The position numbers and the translations under genes were made by a program. 64,000 nucleotides of DNA from Allomuricauda sp. Lineage in GTDB: Bacteria; Bacteroidota; Bacteroidia; Flavobacteriales; Flavobacteriaceae. The notes below the pieces were generated by a model that was not told the DNA's origin, did not search any database, and saw only the letters and a list, made by a program, of their open reading frames with translations. How positions within the stretch are numbered: position 1 is the first letter of the stretch; each line of letters opens with the position of its first letter. Where the stretch lies: contig NZ_JACESV010000002.1 of the NCBI RefSeq assembly GCF_013911645.1, forward strand, positions 806,001 through 870,000, read 5' to 3'. Below, piece after piece: positions 58,911 through 64,000 of the stretch.

Positions 58911-59489
58911 TCAAAATTTATTTGTTGATTTTAAGTCAAATAAAATTGAATTTGATTTACTAGCTATCTCAAAATATTTTTGGCTTTCGTATATTCTTAT
59001 TTGTTCTATTATATAGGTGCTTTTGTTAAAATTTGGACAAGAATTTATGTTGTTTTTTATATAATCTACTATAATTATATAATTGTTCAATTCATAATAG
59101 GAATTTTTAATTAACAAGGCTTCTTCAAACCAATTATTGGTTTTTAAATGTTTGAATTTCTTATTTAGCTCAATGGTATCTTTGAGTTCTGTACACTCTT
59201 TAAACTTTAATAAAATCTTACTTTCAGTGTCAAGAGAGTGGGCTTTAAAATGATATTTATTGAATAAAATTAGAGAATCATTGTTTCTCCCATCTACTGG
59301 AACAACATCATCTTTAAAGATTTTACTCATTAAAATGCTATCGTTATTAAAATTATTATTCTCAACCACCTCTTTTGATGATTCAGATATAGGCTCAGGT
59401 TTTATTTCTATGTCGTTTTTTGCTTGATTTTTACAGTTATAAAAATTAAAAACAACAAGAAAGAAAGGTATATATAGTCTATTTTTCAT
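58911..59489 (-). CDS. Lipoprotein, candidate immunity protein 1
   Basis: The 192-residue protein carries a lipoprotein-type signal (MKNRLYIPFFLVVFNFYNC, cysteine at 19), a charged linker, and a helical AT-rich domain (ELKDTIELNKKFKHLKTNNWFEEALLIKNSYYELNNYIIIVDYIKNNI). No family is recognised. It starts eleven bases after the stop of the M15-type effector gene on the same strand, the usual place for a cognate immunity gene. A membrane-anchored periplasmic protein could block a peptidoglycan-cutting toxin. The pairing is inferred from order and localisation. Confidence 0.7.
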   Translation of the reverse strand: MKNRLYIPFFLVVFNFYNCKNQAKNDIEIKPEPISESSKEVVENNNFNNDSILMSKIFKDDVVPVDGRNNDSLILFNKYHFKAHSLDTESKILLKFKECTELKDTIELNKKFKHLKTNNWFEEALLIKNSYYELNNYIIIVDYIKNNINSCPNFNKSTYIIEQIRIYESQKYFEIASKSNSILFDLKSTNKF

Positions 59490-59500
59490 AATTTATACAT

Positions 59501-60766
59501 TTACCAAGCTACGTGAATATGACTTATGTTTGGATTACTGCAAGATACTTGTCTTGGCCCTATTTCGCATATTGCATTGACTCCCTGTATTCTGGTAGCG
59601 GCATCTCTTAAAAAATTCCATTTTTGAGTCGTTCTCATCCCCAAAATGGAAATATCCATTGCGTGACCAATTGTATGATTACTATTAATTAAGACACTCC
59701 CAACAGCTCTGTTTCTTTGAGGGTTTCTATAAGCACTATTTACCTGAAGTCCATCATTAGCTATGTTGTTATTGGCACAAAAAGTATTGTAATTTGTTAA
59801 AATATTATCCCAAATCTCTTGAAATCTATTATTTCCACTAGCTGCTAAATAGTCATAATTTCCAGTATTCCAATCTCCAGTATCAAGAAAAACTTCATCT
59901 CTTGTAGGTATCCACACAGTATTATAATCAACATATTCTTGCCTTAAAATATCTTTAGAATCTTGCGTGAGTTGTATTTCTTTTTTTAGACCTATTATAT
60001 TACAAGATATTTTATAGCTTATTGCTTCATTTGGGTTTCTTGAACCAGTTGTTGGCCTATTAATTGGACGAGGGGAAAATATATGGAGTGTGTTGTCATC
60101 ATTCTCACGGATTTCGACCGTGCCATCATTTTCTGTTATTCCCTCTGTTTTCCAAACAATATCAGAAAATCCAAAACCATCTTTGGACAAATCTGAGGTA
60201 TCATGCTCCCTGAACTGTATCCTTATTTCATCGGTTGAAACAAACGTAGTCGATAACAAATTATCTCCATCATCTTCAATTTCGTGGCATTCTTCATCCA
60301 CTCTTTTCAACTCAAAGTCAAAATCGAGTTTATTGAAATAAACAGTAGTGTTCAATGATTTAATTTCTATTTCTTTATTATATACACCACCACTTTTAGT
60401 ATTCACTTCTATATTAAAACACCCTGTTTCTTGAATTAACCCCAATAGGTTCTTTTGATTATTATTCACTCCGGTTCCAAAACCATTGTTGGTTGAATTG
60501 TTTGAGGTTAAACTGAAACTTTCTACATCATCGTAAATATCTATATACAATACATCAAGTCCTTCCTCTTGATCAGACAAATCATCATTAACATTTGTTG
60601 CTTGTCGCTCCAACTCCTCATACGCTCCAAAAACCAAATTCTCCTTGGCACTGTAAACAATATCTTTGGCAGAATTTAGTACAACATCGCCATGGGTGGT
60701 GTTTATGAGATAGGTCTCTGCGGTTTTGCTAATGTTCTTGGCAACTATCAATAATTTTCCCGACAT
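59501..60766 (-). CDS. Candidate contact-dependent effector with C-terminal M15-type peptidase
   Basis: The 421-residue protein opens with MSGKLLIVAKNISKTAETYL, followed by INTTHGDVVLNSAKDIVYSAKENLVFG. This beta-repeat marker looks like that of Bacteroidota polymorphic effectors. A middle beta-rich part (about 75-290) follows, with no signal peptide. The last 110 residues match peptidase M15: SAYRNPQRNRAVGS, then S362-x-H364-x-x-G367-x-A-x-D371 and the closing H416-I-H418, which supply the zinc ligands. Enzymes of this fold cut peptidoglycan cross-links or D-Ala-D-Ala. It follows a spike-tail fragment by two bases and precedes a lipoprotein gene, so it fits a type VI-like effector with immunity. 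An endolysin-like role is possible; no phage genes are nearby. Confidence 0.75.
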   Translation of the reverse strand: MSGKLLIVAKNISKTAETYLINTTHGDVVLNSAKDIVYSAKENLVFGAYEELERQATNVNDDLSDQEEGLDVLYIDIYDDVESFSLTSNNSTNNGFGTGVNNNQKNLLGLIQETGCFNIEVNTKSGGVYNKEIEIKSLNTTVYFNKLDFDFELKRVDEECHEIEDDGDNLLSTTFVSTDEIRIQFREHDTSDLSKDGFGFSDIVWKTEGITENDGTVEIRENDDNTLHIFSPRPINRPTTGSRNPNEAISYKISCNIIGLKKEIQLTQDSKDILRQEYVDYNTVWIPTRDEVFLDTGDWNTGNYDYLAASGNNRFQEIWDNILTNYNTFCANNNIANDGLQVNSAYRNPQRNRAVGSVLINSNHTIGHAMDISILGMRTTQKWNFLRDAATRIQGVNAICEIGPRQVSCSNPNISHIHVAW

Positions 60767-60768
60767 GA

Positions 60769-61017
60769 CTAGTGCAATTTTACAGTATTACCCGTGTTAC
60801 TTTTTATCTCCTTGGCACTGTTTATTTTAATATCTCCCTTGGTAGTGCTTTTTTGTGAAGTCTCACTATGTTCTTCCATCCCCTTTGATACTGCCTCAAA
60901 ATTCTCGCTGGCCTGTATACTTACATCCTTGGAAATTATATTTAGATTGGTATTGGCTGTAATGGTAGTGCCCTTGCCCAAAATTGTAATATCTTTCTTA
61001 GAGATGCTTTTACGGCA
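60769..61017 (-). pseudogene. Spike (VgrG-like) C-terminal fragment, first copy
   Basis: The open frame of about 82 codons starts after a stop at 61018-61020. It contains KKDITILGKGTTITANTNLNI, VSIQASENFEAV and GDIKINSAKEIKSNTGNTVKLH. A TTG at 60981 would give 70 residues, but the sequence similarity to the other copy begins upstream of it, so this is likely a 5'-truncated tail rather than a complete gene. It is two bases upstream of the effector. Beta-repeat tails of this kind end VgrG or tail-spike proteins. Whether it is still translated as a loading adaptor is unknown. Confidence 0.55.
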
Positions 61018-61120
61018 TTATAAATTATTTATTCCCAAGCAAACATGATTGTTTTATTAAATTCCGAGGAGTCTAAAACGATTCTCTTGAAACATTTTTG
61101 TCCACAGTTCAATTTTTTTA

Positions 61121-61555
61121 ATGAATTTGTTACTGATGTTAATTTTTTCAACTTGCAAAAAATCGGCAAAACATGAAACTAAAGCCGATAGATTGCCAAA
61201 AGACACAATTCCAACAAAAAATTGTGTAAAGCTCAAAGAACTCTCAATTTTTTACAAAAAAATTGAGAGTTCATGTAAAACCCTCGACAATGAGGTCTAT
61301 TATCTTTTTTCAAAAGAACTCCAAGAACATTACAAGCAAGGTTTTTGCGAATTAATTAACGATGCAATAGAAAATGTTGATGGAGAAATAGGATATAGTA
61401 TGTCTGAGGATTGTACAGGGACAATAAATATAATTTCGGTCGAAAATATTGTAGATGAAGATGGAGAAGAATTTAGGAATGAATATGCCACATTTCTTTA
61501 TGTAAAAAAAGAAAAGGGAGAATTGAAAATATACAGTATTGGTGGAGCTGGTTAG
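61121..61555 (+). CDS. Lipoprotein, candidate immunity protein 3 with a short signal
   Basis: The 144-residue protein reads MNLLLMLIFSTCKKS at the start. The lipobox-like cysteine at 12 follows a very short hydrophobic stretch with no positive charge before it, so the N-terminus may have been trimmed by rearrangement; ten open codons precede the ATG but offer no standard start. The body has conserved-looking cysteines (C35, C52, C77, C101) and a closing EFRNEYATFLYVKKEKGELKIYSIGGAG. It lies on the strand opposite to the effector cassette and is followed by an effector-like fragment. No family recognised. Confidence 0.6.
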   Translation: MNLLLMLIFSTCKKSAKHETKADRLPKDTIPTKNCVKLKELSIFYKKIESSCKTLDNEVYYLFSKELQEHYKQGFCELINDAIENVDGEIGYSMSEDCTGTINIISVENIVDEDGEEFRNEYATFLYVKKEKGELKIYSIGGAG

Positions 61556-61567
61556 ATTCTTTTGTAA

Positions 61568-61744
61568 TGGGAAAAGTAAAAATAAGGAGATACAGTGACC
61601 ATCAAGGTAAGCACCCGAAATTATATAGGGGAAATACTGGACTTTGAGGTTTGGGAAGACAAAAAGCAGGACAACCACACAGACGGGTACAGTACCTATG
61701 ACACTTGGGACGACGAAAAATTCCCTGAGACCATACAAGTATAG
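61568..61744 (+). pseudogene. Frameshifted fragment of another effector
   Basis: ATGGGAAAAGTAAAAATAAG opens a frame (MGKVKIRRYSD) like the MGK start of the other effector copies. A second frame (from 61586, with a GTG at 61595) reads GDTVTIKVSTRNYIGEILDF, then EVWEDKKQDN, and ends at 61744. This looks like the middle domain of a Bacteroidota effector. The two parts are joined out of frame, as after a deletion. It is the right-hand mirror of the broken copies at 57764-58156. Confidence 0.5.
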
Positions 61745-62005
61745 ATAGACAGTAACCTATAGATTTGACCTCATAATTGTCTTCTTTTTGTTAAACGTTG
61801 ACGAAGACGAAAGTCAAATCAAATCGAGTATATCAACTAAATTACTGAATTTTAATCACTTATCTTAAAACAGCAACCTGAAAAATGTTGACGATTTGTG
61901 AACTCTAAAAGCCAAAATCAAAGGAATTCAATTAAAATCAAAAAATATTAAATATCTGATTTTCATCTATTTAATAATTAATTGAATCATTCAGAAGTCA
62001 AAAAG

Positions 62006-62077
62006 TAGCCCCGGCAAGAATCGAACTTGCATCTAAAGTTTAGGAAACTTCTATTCTATCCATTGAACTACGGGGCC
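62006..62077 (-). tRNA. tRNA-Arg (anticodon CCT)
   Basis: The minus strand gives acceptor GGCCCCG/CGGGGCT (first pair G-T), D arm GTTC..GAAT, anticodon stem GAAGT/ACTTT with loop TTCCTAA (anticodon CCT) and T arm GCAAG-TTCGATT-CTTGC. The discriminator is A and CCA is not encoded. It marks the right border of the AT-rich effector region. Confidence 0.93.
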
Positions 62078-62179
62078 ATCTGTAAAAATGGACTGCAAAA
62101 ATAGGTTTTTTTAAAAACTTTATGCAACCGTAGGGGTCAATTTAGGGTGATTTCCCTTTAAACCAATGGAGCGGTATGG

Positions 62180-62584
62180 CTAAGTCCGTTTTTTCTCTTC
62201 TTCTTTTAGTATTTTTTCCAAATAAGAACGTGACAAGGGCTTGTCCACGTAACCAGATATCATCCCATTCTTTTTGGCTATGGCTCGATCCTTGGCATTG
62301 GTAAAGGCTGAAAGTACATATACGCTTGGAAGTTCGTGCTCTACGAACAAATTTTTTAGGTTTTGCAAAAAATCCCATCCGTTCATACCATCCATAACAA
62401 GATCTAAAAAGATAATGTCTGGTAATCTGTCGTGCTCCTCAATGGAACTGAAACAGGCTTGTATGCCCTCCTCACCGCTGGAACAAGTAACAATATCAAA
62501 ATCGCCGTGGGATTGTTGTATGCAGTATCGGGTCGCAAATTGCGACACCAAATCATCGTCTATAATAAACGTAGTTAGCTTCAT
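62180..62584 (-). CDS. Stand-alone response-regulator receiver protein
   Basis: The 134-residue protein is a single receiver domain. Acidic residues D9-D11 bind Mg2+, the phosphorylated aspartate is D61 in IIFLDLVMDGMNGW, and the switch S92 and K115 (GYVDKPLS) are present. It has no output domain, so it resembles CheY-type or hybrid-kinase output proteins common in Bacteroidota. No histidine kinase is beside it. Cytoplasmic. Confidence 0.92.
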   Translation of the reverse strand: MKLTTFIIDDDLVSQFATRYCIQQSHGDFDIVTCSSGEEGIQACFSSIEEHDRLPDIIFLDLVMDGMNGWDFLQNLKNLFVEHELPSVYVLSAFTNAKDRAIAKKNGMISGYVDKPLSRSYLEKILKEEEKKRT

Positions 62585-62687
62585 GTAGGGACTATTACGT
62601 AAGTTTTGGGACAGACAAAGCTATATGCTGGAGACCAACAAACCATTCATGATCGTTGTTTTATCCAAATATCCCGTTAAGTCACTC

Positions 62688-63101
62688 TTAGTGTGGCAAT
62701 TTACTCCTTAAAACACCATACGCAAAGGCTCCAAGTAATGCTCCGACCAAAACAATGACTATGGGCCAATACCCTGCTCCCACCAAAATATAGATAGGCC
62801 CGGGACAAGCACCGGCCAAGGCCCACCCCAATCCAAAGAGTGCTCCGCCCAAAATATACCTAGCGATAGATTTTTCTTTGTCCAGTATAGCAATTGTTTC
62901 TCCCGAAAAGGATTTTACTTTCGATTTTTTGATCCATTGCACCAAAACAATGCCCACTGCCAATGCCGAGCCAATGATTCCGTACATGTGGAAGGAATCG
63001 AACTGGAACATCTCATAGATCCTGAACCACGAAGCCGCTTCCGATTTATACAAAACAATTCCCAAAAAGGTACCCAATATGATGTATACTATATTCTTCA
63101 T
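62688..63101 (-). CDS. YeeE/YedE-family transporter half (DUF6691-like)
   Basis: The 137-residue inner-membrane protein starts at 63101 ([25 protein letters not shown]). It has about four helices, with the family motif GLGWALAGACPGPIYILVGAGY near its end; the cysteine in GACPGP is the thiosulfate/sulfide-handling residue in this family. It overlaps the other half-protein by four bases. Sixty-two open codons upstream belong to the overlapping gene in another frame. Together the two should import a sulfur compound. Confidence 0.9.
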   Translation of the reverse strand: MKNIVYIILGTFLGIVLYKSEAASWFRIYEMFQFDSFHMYGIIGSALAVGIVLVQWIKKSKVKSFSGETIAILDKEKSIARYILGGALFGLGWALAGACPGPIYILVGAGYWPIVIVLVGALLGAFAYGVLRSKLPH

Positions 63102-63655
63102 ACGGCAAAAATTAAGGGAAACAACAGGTGAACCATAATCAGTCCGCCGATAAAGAAACCGACAACTGCAATCAAAGAAGGTCGCTGTAAGTTGCTCAAA
63201 CCAGAAATAGCGTGCCCAGAGGTGCAACCTCCGGCATATCTTGTACCAAAACCCACCAAAAAGCCAGCTACCAAAAGGATGATCCACACTTTAGGGTCGG
63301 TAAGGGATTCCATACTAAAAAGTTCTGTGGGCAAATAGGCTGTACCAGCACTATCAAACCCAAGTTCCTGCAGTTTTGAAACGGATTTATCCGATATGTT
63401 CACAGCCGGATTTTGAGAGAGCCAATGCGCGCCCAAGAATCCCCCAATAACAGAACCAAGGACGACCAAAAGGTTCCACCGTTTGGATTTTACATCTGTT
63501 TTGAAGTAATCCGAAAACTTTCCTGCACCACCAATGGAACAAAAAGTTTCCAAGTTGGAGGACATTCCAAAACGTTTGCCCATAAGAATCAATAAAGCCA
63601 TAATCAGGGCAATGAGCGGGCCTGATACATACCAAGGCCAAGGTTGATAAAGCAT
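63098..63655 (-). CDS. YeeE/YedE-family transporter half
   Basis: The 185-residue membrane protein has about five helices and the motif [37 protein letters not shown], whose cysteine in GGCTSGH is the partner of the cysteine in the second half-protein. Full-length YeeE is about 350 residues with both motifs; here the two are separate, overlapping genes (63098-63101). The likely substrate is thiosulfate or another sulfane sulfur. The DUF2892 gene 58 bases upstream is often linked to sulfur oxidation genes. Confidence 0.92.
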   Translation of the reverse strand: MLYQPWPWYVSGPLIALIMALLILMGKRFGMSSNLETFCSIGGAGKFSDYFKTDVKSKRWNLLVVLGSVIGGFLGAHWLSQNPAVNISDKSVSKLQELGFDSAGTAYLPTELFSMESLTDPKVWIILLVAGFLVGFGTRYAGGCTSGHAISGLSNLQRPSLIAVVGFFIGGLIMVHLLFPLIFAV

Positions 63656-63713
63656 TTCCGTGAGTTTTTGACAAAGATCACGAAAATGCCTTAAATATCA
63701 AACCTATGGAATA

Positions 63714-63917
63714 TCAACAACAGCTCTTATCGGAATCTTGTACTCCGAATTTCTTCAAAATATCTTCCAGCAAACACCATTTGGTCAAGGATGACTGAAG
63801 CAAGTTGGCCCCGACAAAAGCGGTAAACCAAAGCCAATTTTGACTTACATAAATGGCCAAAACCAGACTTATCAATATAAACGTTCCCGCTACGCCTCTT
63901 ACAATTCTATTTTTCAT
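63714..63917 (-). CDS. DUF2892 small membrane protein
   Basis: The 67-residue protein (MKNRIVRGVAGTFILISLVLA at the start) has two membrane helices and the DUF2892 pattern, closing with a CxLxxxLxKFGV element and a terminal CC. Relatives are fused to or encoded beside rhodaneses. I take the ATG at 63917; upstream codons to 63983 belong to another gene's frame. It precedes the YeeE/YedE pair in the same direction. Confidence 0.85.
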   Translation of the reverse strand: MKNRIVRGVAGTFILISLVLAIYVSQNWLWFTAFVGANLLQSSLTKWCLLEDILKKFGVQDSDKSCC

Positions 63918-63927
63918 AATGTTATTT

Positions 63928-64000
63928 TTATACAGTTCTTTCAATAGGTACTTCGACCGCCCGAATGGGGTTTGTGGTCTCACTTTTTTGGTTGAATTCT
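63928..64000 (-). CDS. 3' end of a gene cut by the window edge
   Basis: In the minus frame the last 23 codons read EFNQKSETTNPIRAVEVPIE and end RTV with a stop at 63930-63928, ten bases before the DUF2892 ATG. The composition is protein-like and the spacing fits an operon. A metallo-beta-lactamase-fold or rhodanese-type sulfur gene is common in this place, but the visible piece is too short to identify. Confidence 0.45.
   Translation of the reverse strand, partial: EFNQKSETTNPIRAVEVPIERTV

Noticed and set aside
61352..61738. 128-codon minus-strand open frame opposite the lipoprotein and effector fragment
   Set aside because: It is low-complexity and aromatic-rich, with no motif. The plus-strand reading has a lipobox and recognisable effector-like residues.
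57764..61744. Complete type VI secretion system or prophage
   Set aside because: No sheath, baseplate, ATPase or capsid genes are present. Only spike-tail fragments, effector and lipoproteins are seen, so the link to T6SS rests on module similarity.
57607..61990. Integrative element inserted at tRNA-Asn
   Set aside because: No integrase, and I could not find a repeat of the tRNA 3' end at the other border. Neighbouring a tRNA may still have favoured the rearrangements, but an att pair is not shown.
63102..63287. N-terminal extension of the 137-residue YeeE/YedE half-protein
   Set aside because: It overlaps conserved coding sequence of the neighbouring half-protein and has no membrane-protein character.
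1..64000. CRISPR array, rRNA operon or intact insertion sequence
   Set aside because: No regularly spaced repeats, no rRNA-like sequence and no transposase frames were seen.

Overview
The window comes from a member of the Bacteroidota, most likely a marine, carotenoid-forming Flavobacteriaceae (Allomuricauda/Muricauda-like; the genus is an inference). Support: promoters of the TTTG-N17..23-TAnnTTTG type instead of -35/-10 boxes, frequent TTG starts, and families typical of the group (DUF1080, DUF3078, DUF2141, DUF6503-like, GH130, a CarboxypepD-TonB receptor, a CzcA-TolC fusion, a CrtY-type lycopene cyclase, a VPS10-like secreted propeller, the FeoB-associated Cys-rich peptide).

Layout. 1-7321: a sugar catabolism locus (nucleoside-type permease, MFS sugar transporter, Gfo/Idh/MocA oxidoreductase; then a TIM-barrel isomerase/lyase and two secreted DUF1080 proteins), preceded by a DinB-like gene cut by the window edge and interrupted by a divergent ASCH gene. 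7407-9445: yicC-gmk-nadD. 9448-11276: GH130 and a DUF6503-like protein. 11315-14896: PiT phosphate transporter and a phosphate-type porin. 15200-16558: dgt. 16567-19394: dxs plus DUF3078. 19478-24114: tadA, cold-shock protein, ClC channel, aspS. 24478-24828: MORN-type protein. 24900-31550: a TetR-controlled RND/MFP/TolC pump. 31769-32738: ECF sigma factor with a membrane protein. 32912-35034: polyprenyl synthase facing lycopene cyclase. 35084-36301: a lipoprotein and an orphan nucleotidyltransferase. 36360-46146: metal homeostasis (TonB receptor, DtxR regulator with a DtxR-type operator, ZIP transporter, CzcB, CzcA-TolC fusion, His-rich protein). 46239-51168: VPS10-like protein, two unknown proteins, an SDR. 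51275-52544: three small membrane or secreted proteins. 52547-55153: feoA-feoB-Cys-rich peptide. 55243-57424: SCO protein and RseP. 57441-57726: tRNA-Asn with its promoter and terminator. 62006-64000: tRNA-Arg, a receiver protein, two YeeE/YedE half-proteins, DUF2892.

The most unusual part is 57764-61744, an AT-rich stretch between tRNA-Asn and tRNA-Arg. It holds a cassette that looks like a contact-dependent (type VI-like) effector system: a spike C-terminal piece, a 421-residue protein with a conserved-looking N-terminal marker and a C-terminal M15-type peptidoglycan peptidase, and lipoproteins placed as immunity genes. Around it are broken copies of the same modules: a second spike tail followed by a second effector start, an orphan effector C-terminus sitting just before a second lipoprotein, and a frameshifted fragment on the other strand. 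This is the pattern left by repeated effector-immunity replacement. No secretion machinery lies in the window.

Two non-coding structures also stand out. A 20-base perfect palindrome sits exactly inside a partial copy of the tRNA-Asn 5' end (57492-57528). The porin-dgt spacer holds a 26-base perfect palindrome nested inside 12-base inverted repeats (14905-15044).
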